A stretch of DNA of 64,000 nucleotides from NORP240 sp046047495 (GTDB lineage Bacteria; Pseudomonadota; Gammaproteobacteria; Pseudomonadales; Pseudohongiellaceae): contig JBJOHV010000056.1 in the NCBI GenBank assembly GCA_046047495.1, positions 7,105-71,104 of the forward strand, given 5' to 3'. The notes under the pieces are model-generated. The model was not told the DNA's origin and made no database searches. It saw nothing but the letters and a program-made list of their open reading frames with translations. The position numbers were made by a program, and so were the translations under genes. This document shows, piece by piece, positions 26,433 through 34,151 of this stretch (the first letter of the stretch is position 1; every line of letters begins with the position of its first letter).

Positions 26433-27296
26433 ATGAAGATACTGGTCAGCGGCGCCACGGGATTCATCGGTCGACAGATCGTCAGCCGGCTGCTTGCCCA
26501 GGGTCACTCGGTCATCGCCGCCTCCCGCAGGCGCCCGGACCCGCAACACTGCCCCTGGGCCGATCGGGTCCACTGGCTGCCCCTGCACATCGGTGGACCG
26601 GCTCCGCTTTCGCAGCAGCTGGCCGAGCTGGCCGACGACCCGCCCGGGTTGTTGATCCACACGGCCTGGGATCATCTGGATAACTACCGTTCTCTGGCCC
26701 ATCTGGAAGACTTGCTGCTGCCCCATTATTTTTTCGTCAAACACTGCGTCGGCGCCGGCATTTCCCGCTGCCTCGTGACCGGCACCTGTCTGGAGTACGG
26801 CCTCCAGGAAGGTTGCCTGTCGGAAGCCACACCGGCCCGGCCGCAGGTGCCCTATGCAGTGGCCAAGCATGTGCTGCATCAGATGCTGGAAGCCCTGCAG
26901 ACCTGCCAGCCATTCCAGCTGCTGTGGGCGCGCCTGTTCTATCTTTACGGCGCCGGGCAGCGCGACAGCTCCCTGCTGGCACAACTGGATGAGGCGCTGA
27001 CCCGGGGTGACAGGCAGTTCGACATGAGCCCCGGTGACCAGCAGCGTGACTATCTTGAGGTGGGCGAGGCGGCGGCCTTGCTCTGCGCCCTGGCCTTGAA
27101 TCCACGCGCCGAGGGCACCGTCAACTGCTGCAGCGGCAGTCCCGTAGCCGTCGTCGATCTCGTGCGGCGCCACCTGGCACGGTCAGGTCGCACCCTGCAG
27201 TTGAATCTGGGCAAATACTCCTATCCTGCCCACGAGCCGCGCCACTTCTGGGGTGATACCACCCTGTTGCGGCAACTGACGGAAGCTGAGCCATGA
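26433..27296 (+). CDS. NAD(P)-dependent epimerase/dehydratase (extended SDR)
   Basis: A 287-residue extended short-chain dehydrogenase. The Rossmann motif G-A-T-G-F-I-G is at 7-13, the catalytic pair Y141/K145 is in Y-A-V-A-K, and T-G-T-C-L-E-Y-G (116-123) supplies the upstream catalytic Thr region. D-Y-L-E-V-G-E-A-A near residue 203 is typical of nucleotide-sugar epimerases and reductases. The C-terminal part (P-A-H-E-P-R-H-F-W-G-D-T) is the usual sugar-binding end. GAGG precedes the ATG. It could be a 4-ketoreductase or epimerase completing the CDP-sugar made by the convergent rfbF-rfbG operon, which would explain the arrangement. Confidence 0.82.
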   Translation: MKILVSGATGFIGRQIVSRLLAQGHSVIAASRRRPDPQHCPWADRVHWLPLHIGGPAPLSQQLAELADDPPGLLIHTAWDHLDNYRSLAHLEDLLLPHYFFVKHCVGAGISRCLVTGTCLEYGLQEGCLSEATPARPQVPYAVAKHVLHQMLEALQTCQPFQLLWARLFYLYGAGQRDSSLLAQLDEALTRGDRQFDMSPGDQQRDYLEVGEAAALLCALALNPRAEGTVNCCSGSPVAVVDLVRRHLARSGRTLQLNLGKYSYPAHEPRHFWGDTTLLRQLTEAEP

Positions 27297-28414
27297 CGCC
27301 TCAAAGTGGCACCTGCCCCCAATGCGGTAGCGGACCTCTGGACGAAATCTACGGGATCGACCGCATACCGGTATTCCAGAACAAGGTGTATGCCAGCGCG
27401 GCCCAGGCGCGTCAGGCGGTCTGCGGTCCCGTGAGCCTGCTGGCCTGTCCCGGCTGCGGTTTCGTCTTCAACGGCCGCTTCGATGCCAGCCTGATGTCCT
27501 ACGACCAGGACTACCAGAACGAGCAATCCCACTCACCGGTGTTTGATGACTACCTCGATGCCATCGTCGACAGGCTGGTCGCCGCCGGTTATCAGCAAAA
27601 AAAGGTGGTGGAAATCGGCTGCGGCAAGGGGACTTTCTTAAACAAGCTGTGGCAGCGGGGATTCGATGCCATCGGCTTCGATACCGCCTACGAAGGTGAT
27701 GATCCCCGGGTTCACCGGGAATATTTTTCCGCACGGCACCGGGGCATGTCCATCGACCTGGTGATCCTGCGCCATACCCTGGAGCACATCGCCCGGCCCC
27801 TGGATTTTCTGCGGGATCTGGCGGGTCACTGCCCTCCCCGTGCCGGAATTTACATCGAAGTGCCCAGCTTCGAGTGGATCATCGCCAAGCGGGCGTTCTG
27901 GGATGTGTTCTTCGAACACTGCAATTACTTCACCCAGCAGAGCCTCGGAGCCATGTTTGCCACGTCCAGTTGCGATCTGCTGTTCGGTGACCAGTACATG
28001 GCGCTGCTGGCACCTCTGGGTGAGCTTCTTCCCAGGGCCCGGGTCCCAGGGTCACCTGACCCCATGGACCTGTCGGTGCTTGCACGGGAAATCGACGTGG
28101 CCAGGCGTTTCGTGCGGACCCATCCCGGGCTGCTGGTCTGGGGTGCCGGCGCCAAGGGTGCCACGTTCGTAAACATCACCGATCCTGATTGCGAGTTCAT
28201 CAAAGCCGTGGTGGATATCAATCCGAAAAAGACCGGCCGTCACGTGGCGGGTACCGGTCACCCCATCATCGCAGCGCAGCAGATTGCCGCCACCGGGGCC
28301 ACCGACGTGCTGATCATGAACGAGAATTACCGGGCGGAAATCATGGCCATGGCGGGAAGCGGAAAACTGAGGTTTCACACCCTCGGAGTGGACTCCCTGT
28401 CACCCGCCGACTAG
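27293..28414 (+). CDS. Class I SAM-dependent methyltransferase with zinc site and C-terminal domain
   Basis: A 373-residue protein. Cysteines C8, C11, C52 and C55 form a zinc-binding pair like that of sugar C-methyltransferases. The SAM motif V-E-I-G-C-G-K-G is at 106-113, followed by I-L-R-H-T-L-E-H-I-x-R-P-L near 157. The last 110 residues contain V-W-G-A-G-A-K-G-A-T-F, a feature of the C-terminal domain of TylC3/TcaB9-like enzymes, but the active-site Y-H-E-H found in the neighbour at 29716 is absent (the equivalent region reads F-F-E-H-C-N-Y). Acceptor unknown; a sugar hydroxyl or carbon is likely. The ATG overlaps the epimerase stop. Its stop TAG shares the palindrome CTAG with the stop of the convergent CmcI-like gene. 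Confidence 0.8.
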   Translation: MTPQSGTCPQCGSGPLDEIYGIDRIPVFQNKVYASAAQARQAVCGPVSLLACPGCGFVFNGRFDASLMSYDQDYQNEQSHSPVFDDYLDAIVDRLVAAGYQQKKVVEIGCGKGTFLNKLWQRGFDAIGFDTAYEGDDPRVHREYFSARHRGMSIDLVILRHTLEHIARPLDFLRDLAGHCPPRAGIYIEVPSFEWIIAKRAFWDVFFEHCNYFTQQSLGAMFATSSCDLLFGDQYMALLAPLGELLPRARVPGSPDPMDLSVLAREIDVARRFVRTHPGLLVWGAGAKGATFVNITDPDCEFIKAVVDINPKKTGRHVAGTGHPIIAAQQIAATGATDVLIMNENYRAEIMAMAGSGKLRFHTLGVDSLSPAD

Positions 28415-29148
28415 CGTCGGCGCTGCAGAAAGCCATCCGGCGCCACGGTCAGCTGCAGCTTGTCCTGGATTTCCGTGTCGATGACGAAGCGGTCATCCTC
28501 CGCCAGAAACCTGTGGACGGCGGTCTTGGGATTGTTGCCCGGACTCCAGGGCCGATCGCCGGACAATGCCGCAGGCAGGTCCTCCACCACCGTGTCGAAC
28601 ACCACCAGATAACTGCCCACGCTCACCAGGTCCGCGTAGCTGTGCAGCTCGGCCAGCACATGATCGTGGGTGTGGTTGGAGTCCAGCACCACCATGATGC
28701 GCCGGGCGCCGGCTGCCAGTGACCTGACGTTTTCCACCACGTCTTCTGCGATGGAGGACCCCTGGATCAGGGTGATGCGCCTGAACATCGGATGGGTTTC
28801 GATGGCCTCACGGTTGTGGGGCCGTATATCGATATCAATGCCCACCACCCTGCCATTGCCCCCCACCAGTTCCAGCAGGGAGGCGTACAGAATCAGCGAA
28901 CCTCCGTGGGCGATTCCGGTCTCGATGATGAGATCCGGCTGCACCTTCCAGATGACTTCCTGCATGGCCACGATGTCCTGGGGATACTGGATCACCGGCC
29001 GCCCCATCCAGGTAAAGTTATAGGAGTACTTGTGGGCAATGCTCCGCTCGAACCACTGCCGTCCCGCGGCCTTGAAGGATTCATCCTCCGCCATGGCGCG
29101 AATGCCTTCCTGCCGCTCCTGTTTGAACTTGTCCGCTTCCGACGTCAT
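28411..29148 (-). CDS. CmcI-like (cephalosporin hydroxylase family) methyltransferase
   Basis: A 245-residue Rossmann-fold protein of the CmcI/rhamnosyl O-methyltransferase family. Diagnostic motifs are Y-P-Q-D-I-V-A-M-Q-E, I-I-E-T-G-I-A-H-G-G-S near 75-85, V-V-G-I-D-I-D-I-R-P-H, and V-V-L-D-S-N-H-T-H with the metal-binding D near 160. Enzymes of this family methylate sugar hydroxyls or act on antibiotics despite the historical hydroxylase name. It lies last in the rfbF-rfbG operon (13-bp gap after the epimerase), which suggests O-methylation of the deoxy sugar. Its final TAG overlaps the convergent stop as CTAG. Confidence 0.8.
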   Translation of the reverse strand: MTSEADKFKQERQEGIRAMAEDESFKAAGRQWFERSIAHKYSYNFTWMGRPVIQYPQDIVAMQEVIWKVQPDLIIETGIAHGGSLILYASLLELVGGNGRVVGIDIDIRPHNREAIETHPMFRRITLIQGSSIAEDVVENVRSLAAGARRIMVVLDSNHTHDHVLAELHSYADLVSVGSYLVVFDTVVEDLPAALSGDRPWSPGNNPKTAVHRFLAEDDRFVIDTEIQDKLQLTVAPDGFLQRRR

Positions 29149-29161
29149 CTCGTTTCCTTTC

Positions 29162-29719
29162 TCAGGGTTCAGTTGGGGTTGTAGTTGTCATCGTTGCAAA
29201 GTGCGGAGCCGTGGCATCCCGCTCGGATATCACCAGAGGCTGCAGCGGCCAGTCCACCGCCAGCAGCGGATCATCCCAGCGCAGGCAGCGGGCGGCCGAT
29301 GGCTCGTAGGGCACATCGATCATGTAGAGCAGTTCGCTGTGATCCTGCAGGGTGATGAAACCATGGGCGCAGTAGGCGGGAATGTAGACCGCCCTGCCAT
29401 TGTCCGCCGACAGTTCAACCGACAGCCAGCGGCCGCGGGTTGGCGAATCCTCCCGCAGATCCACCACCACATCGAACACAGCTCCCCGGGTACAGCGCAC
29501 CAGTTTGACCTCGCCATGGGGAGCTGCCTGGTAGTGCATGCCGCGCAAGGTGCCACGTTTATGGTTATAGGAGACACTGTGCTGGGTGAATGCATGGACC
29601 AGCTGCCTGGCCTGGAACTGTGCGCTGTCGAAGCTGCGGGCGAAATGGCCCCGGGCATCCGCCTGCAGCTCCAGCTCCACCAGATACACGCCCGGCAGGG
29701 ACAGTGCGGTGATGATCAC
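29162..29719 (-). CDS. RmlC-like dTDP/CDP-4-keto-6-deoxyhexose 3,5-epimerase
   Basis: A 185-residue cupin of the RmlC family. The catalytic His is H62 in T-L-R-G-M-H-Y-Q, the Y-M-I-D-V-P-Y segment (132-138) holds the conserved Tyr, and A-H-G-F-I-T-L (118-124) is a family signature. Such enzymes epimerise C3 and/or C5 of 4-keto-6-deoxyhexoses. The start is a GTG at 29719 overlapping the stop of the C-methyltransferase as GTGA; the frame opens 48 bases earlier but that part overlaps the upstream gene. With rfbF and rfbG upstream, the natural substrate is more likely a CDP-sugar than a dTDP-sugar. Confidence 0.85.
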   Translation of the reverse strand: MIITALSLPGVYLVELELQADARGHFARSFDSAQFQARQLVHAFTQHSVSYNHKRGTLRGMHYQAAPHGEVKLVRCTRGAVFDVVVDLREDSPTRGRWLSVELSADNGRAVYIPAYCAHGFITLQDHSELLYMIDVPYEPSAARCLRWDDPLLAVDWPLQPLVISERDATAPHFATMTTTTPTEP

Positions 29720-30945
29720 GGCAACACCTGCACAGCGGGAACGGGCACCACGAAGCGGCAGCCCCACTCCCGCACAGGGGCCAATTGCTCGACAATCTCC
29801 TGCTGCAGATTCCAGGGCAGGATCAGCACGAAATCCGGCCGCGCCTCGTCAATCGCCTCGGGCCCCAGGATCGGGATGTGGGTGCCCGGCAGAAAGCGCC
29901 CCTGTTTGTGGGGACTTCTGTCCACGGTGAAGGCCAGCAGGTCCTCCCGCACCCCGCAGTAATTCAACAGGGTATTGCCCTTGGCGGGGGCGCCATAGCC
30001 CACCACCGTGCGGCCGGCTTCTTTCTGGTCGATGAGAAATCGCAGCAGTTCCCGTTTGCAACGATGCACCTGATCCGCAAAACCCAGGTAGGCCGGCAGG
30101 CTGTGCAGGCCGTCCGCCGCCTCGCTGTCCAGCACCCGCTGCACTGCGCTGCTGATGGGCTGGCGGCCGCGCCGGCAGGCATAGATGCGCAGCGAACCGC
30201 CGTGGGTGGCCAGTTCCTCCACGTCGAAAATATCCAGCTCGTGGCGGGCCAACACCTGGCGCACCGTGTACAGGGAGAAGTAGGAAAAATGCTCGTGGTA
30301 GATGGTGTCGAACTGGTTGGCCCTGATCAGTTGCAACAGGTGGGGGAACTCCAGGGTTATGACACCGGAGGGTGCCAGCACGATGGCCAGGCCCGCCACG
30401 AAATCATTCAGGTCCGGCACATGGGCCAGTACGTTGTTGCCCAGTACCAGATCCCCCCGGGTACCCTCGAGTGCCAGGGCGCGCGCCAGGGATACGCCGA
30501 AGAATTCACTGATGGTGTCGATGCCCTTGTCGCGGGCCACCTGGGCCACGTTGTCCGCCGGCTCGATGCCCAACGCCGGGATCCCCGCCTGCTGGAAATA
30601 CTGCAGCAGATAGCCGTCGTTGCTGGCGATCTCGATGACCTGACAGTTGCCGTCCAATCCCAGCCGCGCGGTGATCATTTCCGTATAGGCACGGGCATGT
30701 TCCAGCCACGAGGCGGAATAGGAGGAAAAATACAGATAGTCCTGAAAAATGCGATCCGGCGCCTCGAACTGTTCCAGCTGCACCAGCAGGCATTCACTGC
30801 ACACCCAGGTTTTCAGCGGATAGAACACCTCGGCCTGATCCAGGTCGGCGGCGGTCAGAAAACTGTTGCTGAGTGGAGACATGCCGAGGTCGACGAACAC
30901 ATGCTGCAGGGGGGTCTCACAGAAACGGCAGGGTTTGGCTGTCAT
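29716..30945 (-). CDS. NDP-sugar C-methyltransferase (TylC3/TcaB9 type)
   Basis: A 409-residue three-domain enzyme. C6, C9, C49 and C52 bind zinc in the N-terminal domain. V-I-E-I-A-S-N-D-G-Y (103-112) is the SAM site. Y216, E218 and H219 in Y-H-E-H-F-S-Y, and H175 in V-L-A-H-V-P, fall at the spacing of the TcaB9 active site residues (H181, Y222, E224, H225), offset by six. G-Y-G-A-P-A-K-G-N-T-L-L marks the C-terminal domain. TcaB9-like enzymes place a methyl group on C3 of a 4-keto deoxy sugar, so this gene predicts a branched sugar. It sits five bases after rfbG and overlaps the epimerase start. Confidence 0.88.
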   Translation of the reverse strand: MTAKPCRFCETPLQHVFVDLGMSPLSNSFLTAADLDQAEVFYPLKTWVCSECLLVQLEQFEAPDRIFQDYLYFSSYSASWLEHARAYTEMITARLGLDGNCQVIEIASNDGYLLQYFQQAGIPALGIEPADNVAQVARDKGIDTISEFFGVSLARALALEGTRGDLVLGNNVLAHVPDLNDFVAGLAIVLAPSGVITLEFPHLLQLIRANQFDTIYHEHFSYFSLYTVRQVLARHELDIFDVEELATHGGSLRIYACRRGRQPISSAVQRVLDSEAADGLHSLPAYLGFADQVHRCKRELLRFLIDQKEAGRTVVGYGAPAKGNTLLNYCGVREDLLAFTVDRSPHKQGRFLPGTHIPILGPEAIDEARPDFVLILPWNLQQEIVEQLAPVREWGCRFVVPVPAVQVLP

Positions 30946-30950
30946 GGCTG

Positions 30951-32009
30951 TTATGAATGCCCCGCCATGTACTGTGCGATCTGGCGCCGGGTCAGTTGCG
31001 CCGGATCATCCCCCGCCGCCCAGCCCCGATACCATGCCACGGTCAGTGCCAGGGCCTGGTCCAGGCCGGTACGGGGTTGCCAATTCAGCTGCAGGCGCGC
31101 CTGGCTGCTGTCCAGGCGCAGGGTGTGGGATTCCTTGAGGGGATTGCCGGCCGGGGCATGCCAGGCGGCACCTTCACCCCACAGGTTCACGACCCGGTCT
31201 GCCACGGTGGCCACCGCCGCCGCATCCGCCAGTTCGGGACCGAAATTCCAGGCCCGGCCGAACTGACGATCCTCACAGCACAACCGGGCCAGGCGCAGAT
31301 AGCCGTGCAGGGGCTCCAGCACATGTTGCCAGGGCCGCACCGACGAGGGGCTGCGGATCAGCGCCGGCCGTCCTGCCGTGAACGCCCTCACCATGTCCGG
31401 CAACAGGCGGTCGGTGGCCCAGTCGCCGCCACCGATCACGTTGCCGGCCCTGGCCGTGGCGAGCACCGGAGAGTCCGGCTTATCAAAGAAGGCATGCCGG
31501 TAGGATGCCGTTACCAGCTCCGCGCAGGCTTTGCTGCTGGAATAGATGTCCTTGCCACCCAGGGCATCGTTCTCCCGATATCCCCACAGCCACTCCCGGT
31601 TCTCATAACACTTATCCGTGGTGACGATGACGATGGCGCGGATACCGGGCTGATTGCGGGCACATTCCAGCAGGCGGGCGGTGCCCATGATGTTGGTTTG
31701 CAGGGTCTCAAGGGGCTGGGTGTAGGACTCGCTGACGATGGCCTGGGCAGCCAGATGCAGGATGATTTCCGGATTCGACTCGCGCAGGGTTTGGCTGACC
31801 AGGTCGCCATCATTGATGTTGCCGATGCGGGACTCCATGCCATCGGCTACGGCTGCGTCGTCGAACAGCGCCGGCGTGGTGGCCGGCGCCAGGGCCAGGC
31901 CGGTCACCTCGGCGCCCAGTTGCTGCAGCAGCAGGGACAGCCAGCTTCCCTTGAAGCCGGTGTGGCCGGTGACGAGCACCCGCCGCTTGTGCCAGAACGA
32001 TGGCATCAT
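30951..32009 (-). CDS. rfbG: CDP-glucose 4,6-dehydratase
   Basis: A 352-residue extended SDR that removes water from CDP-glucose to give CDP-4-keto-6-deoxyglucose. T-G-H-T-G-F-K-G-S-W near residue 14 is the form of the Rossmann motif characteristic of RfbG. T-D-K-C-Y-E-N appears near 140, the catalytic pair is in I-Y-S-S-S-K, and A-R-A-G-N-V-I-G-G-G-D-W and R-P-W-Q-H-V-L-E-P are further signatures. The first of two adjacent ATGs (32009) overlaps the rfbF stop as ATGA. The gene is the second of a five-gene operon. Confidence 0.92.
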   Translation of the reverse strand: MMPSFWHKRRVLVTGHTGFKGSWLSLLLQQLGAEVTGLALAPATTPALFDDAAVADGMESRIGNINDGDLVSQTLRESNPEIILHLAAQAIVSESYTQPLETLQTNIMGTARLLECARNQPGIRAIVIVTTDKCYENREWLWGYRENDALGGKDIYSSSKACAELVTASYRHAFFDKPDSPVLATARAGNVIGGGDWATDRLLPDMVRAFTAGRPALIRSPSSVRPWQHVLEPLHGYLRLARLCCEDRQFGRAWNFGPELADAAAVATVADRVVNLWGEGAAWHAPAGNPLKESHTLRLDSSQARLQLNWQPRTGLDQALALTVAWYRGWAAGDDPAQLTRRQIAQYMAGHS

Positions 32010-32776
32010 GACCAGACTTTCCAGCGCGCCTGGTTGTTGGCCCACATGTCCCGCAACAAACGCAGCTCATGGAGGGTGTCCACACACTGCCAGTAACCGT
32101 CATGCTGGTAGGCCATCAACTGGCCGTCCCGCGCCAGCCGCTCACAGGGCCCCCGCTCCCACACCGAATCGTCCCCGGTGATGTAGTCGAACACACCCGG
32201 CTCCAGCACGAAGAAGCCGCCATTGATCCATTCGTTGCCACCCTGGGGTTTTTCCGCGAAGGACTGCACCTGCTGGTCGTCCGCCAGCTTGAGGACACCG
32301 AAGCGCTGGGTGGGGCGTACCGCCGTGACAGTGGCCAGCCGCCCATGGCTGCGATGGAATTTCAGCAGGGCGTTGAAGTCCACGTCGGAGAGTCCGTCAC
32401 CGTAGGTGAAGAAGAAGGTTTCGTTGACCCGCTTGCGAAGGCGACCCAGGCGTCCACCGGTCATGGTGTCCTTGCCGGTGTCCACCAGTTCCAGCTGCCA
32501 CTGTTCCGCATAGTTGGCGATGGCACTGACCTTGCCGGTGGCCAGGTCGATGTGCAGGTCCGACTGCAGCTCGGGATACTGCAGGAAATACTGCTTGATC
32601 ACCTCCCCCTTGTAGCCCAGGGCCACGATGAATTCGTGATGGCCGCTGTGGGCGAATGACTTCATCAGATGCCACAGCAGGGGACGGCCGCCGATTTCGA
32701 TCATGGGCTTGGGGATGACGCTGGTTTCCTCGGACAGGCGGGTGCCGTAGCCGCCGGCAAGAATGATGGTCTTCAT
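32006..32776 (-). CDS. rfbF: Glucose-1-phosphate cytidylyltransferase
   Basis: A 256-residue nucleotidyltransferase making CDP-glucose from CTP and glucose 1-phosphate. The N-terminal L-A-G-G-Y-G-T-R-L-S-E-E-T, then I-P-K-P-M-I-E-I-G, is the RfbF form of the nucleotide-binding loop. T-Y-G-D-G-L-S-D-V-D near residue 127 holds the metal Asp, and G-G-F-F-V-L-E-P and W-E-R-G-P complete the family pattern. It opens the CDP-sugar operon 33 bp after the amidohydrolase stop. A hairpin at 32782-32797 covers its ribosome site. Glucose 1-phosphate supply from pgi and a phosphoglucomutase is a sensible link. Confidence 0.92.
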   Translation of the reverse strand: MKTIILAGGYGTRLSEETSVIPKPMIEIGGRPLLWHLMKSFAHSGHHEFIVALGYKGEVIKQYFLQYPELQSDLHIDLATGKVSAIANYAEQWQLELVDTGKDTMTGGRLGRLRKRVNETFFFTYGDGLSDVDFNALLKFHRSHGRLATVTAVRPTQRFGVLKLADDQQVQSFAEKPQGGNEWINGGFFVLEPGVFDYITGDDSVWERGPCERLARDGQLMAYQHDGYWQCVDTLHELRLLRDMWANNQARWKVWS

Positions 32777-32781
32777 GAACG

Positions 32782-32797
32782 GCCCGCCCTGGCGGGC
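32782..32797 (-). promoter_or_regulatory. Hairpin over the rfbF ribosome binding site
   Basis: GCCCGCC (32782-32788) and GGCGGGC (32791-32797) form an inverted repeat with a two-base centre, in effect a 6-bp stem with loop CCTG. In the minus-strand transcript the 3' arm contains the GGGCGGG that is the only Shine-Dalgarno-like segment before the rfbF ATG at 32776, so folding would hide it. Confidence 0.4.
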
Positions 32798-32809
32798 GCG
32801 CGCTGCCCC

Positions 32810-34147
32810 TCAGTCCGGCCTGGGGCCGGAATACTTCTCGTAGTACCGTTCATAAAGCTCCTGCTGGGTTCCGTAAAGATCGATCTCGCGGCCTTGGATG
32901 AAAGCCTGTTGTACCTGACTGGTGCGCATGTCCAGGGCATCCCCGATGGAAATGAACAGGGTCGCATCCTTGCCCGGCTCCAGGGTGCCCACCCGGTCCG
33001 CCACACCCAGAATCTCGGCGTTGTTGCGGGTCACCATGGACAGCGCGGTCTCCCGATCCAGCCCGTAGGCGGCAGCCGTGCCGGCAAAGAACGGCAGATT
33101 GCGTTCGTTGTGCAGATCCCCTTCGCCGCCACCGATGCCCACCTTGATGCCGGCCTCATGCAACAGGAACGGTGTCTTGAACGGCAGGTCCACATCCTGC
33201 CACTCCATGCCGGGCAGGGCATGGATGGCCTGGTAGATGACCGGCACCGCCTCCTCGCGCAGGAAGTCCACCACCTGGTAGGCATCGCGGCCACCCACCA
33301 GGACGATGTCCGCTATGCCGTAACCCCTGGCAAACCGCACGGCGCTGATGATCTGCTTGCCCTCGTCGGCGTGTATGTGCAAGGTCATGGCTCCATTGAG
33401 TAGCGGCTGCAGTGCCTGCAGGTTGAGGTTGAGCGGCGAACCGTCATAGGTGCTGGCATTCTGAAACAGCTCATGGAGAACCTGCAGCTGGGCCTCGTAG
33501 TCCTCATTGTCCACGGTTTCCATCTGCTCGGTCTCTTCATTGAAGCGGCGGCGGGTCAGCGTCGGCCAGTGCAGGTGCATGGCATCGTCGACCTTGAGCA
33601 CGGCATCCTCCCAGTTCCAGCCGTCCAGCTTCACCACCGTGGAGCGGCCGGCCACCAGCCCGCCAAGCGGCGTCACCTGGGCGGTAAGGATGCCATTGAA
33701 GCGCTGGGTGGGGATGTATTCCGAATCCGTGTTGTAGGCAATGGCGGCCCGTACACTGGCATTGATGTCCCCCTCCTCCTCCGTGTCGTCGGTAGCGCGG
33801 ATGTTGCTGACTTCCAGCAGTCCAAGCGAGGTGTTCGGCAGCACGAAACCGGGATACACATGCTGGCCCTGCAGGTCGATGACCCGATGGCCCGCCAGGC
33901 TGATGCCGTCCGTCGCACTGCCCACCGCCGTGATGATCCCCTGATCGAAGGTGATGACGCCGTCGCCGATGACCTCGCCGTTGCCGGTGTGAATGATGGC
34001 GCCCACGATGGCGATGGGCTCGCTCTGCTCGGCCGCGGGGACCGGCACGATGGCCCGGGCGGGGGTCACTGCTGCCAGTCCAAGCCATAACAGGGCCGCC
34101 GGCATCCAGCGGTTGGCGGGTTTACTGTTTTGAGTAATTCTCATCAT
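32810..34147 (-). CDS. Exported amidohydrolase-family protein, incomplete metal site
   Basis: A 445-residue protein with a signal peptide (hydrophobic stretch about 16-30, ending T-P-A-R-A). It has the composite beta-sandwich plus barrel layout of imidazolonepropionase-like amidohydrolases: G-V-I-T-F-D-Q-G-I-I-T-A-V-G, then P-G-F-V-L-P-N-T-S-L-G-L, then L-H-I-H-A-D-E-G, and a C-terminal R-V-G-T-L-E-P-G-K-D-A-T. The first strand normally carries P-G-x-I-D-x-H-x-H, but here both His are absent (P-N-T-S). The later H-I-H-A-D remains. Start ATG at 34147 follows GGGAG and overlaps the neighbouring gene by four bases. It probably partners the larger amidohydrolase upstream. Confidence 0.78.
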   Translation of the reverse strand: MMRITQNSKPANRWMPAALLWLGLAAVTPARAIVPVPAAEQSEPIAIVGAIIHTGNGEVIGDGVITFDQGIITAVGSATDGISLAGHRVIDLQGQHVYPGFVLPNTSLGLLEVSNIRATDDTEEEGDINASVRAAIAYNTDSEYIPTQRFNGILTAQVTPLGGLVAGRSTVVKLDGWNWEDAVLKVDDAMHLHWPTLTRRRFNEETEQMETVDNEDYEAQLQVLHELFQNASTYDGSPLNLNLQALQPLLNGAMTLHIHADEGKQIISAVRFARGYGIADIVLVGGRDAYQVVDFLREEAVPVIYQAIHALPGMEWQDVDLPFKTPFLLHEAGIKVGIGGGEGDLHNERNLPFFAGTAAAYGLDRETALSMVTRNNAEILGVADRVGTLEPGKDATLFISIGDALDMRTSQVQQAFIQGREIDLYGTQQELYERYYEKYSGPRPD

Positions 34148-34151
34148 GGCC

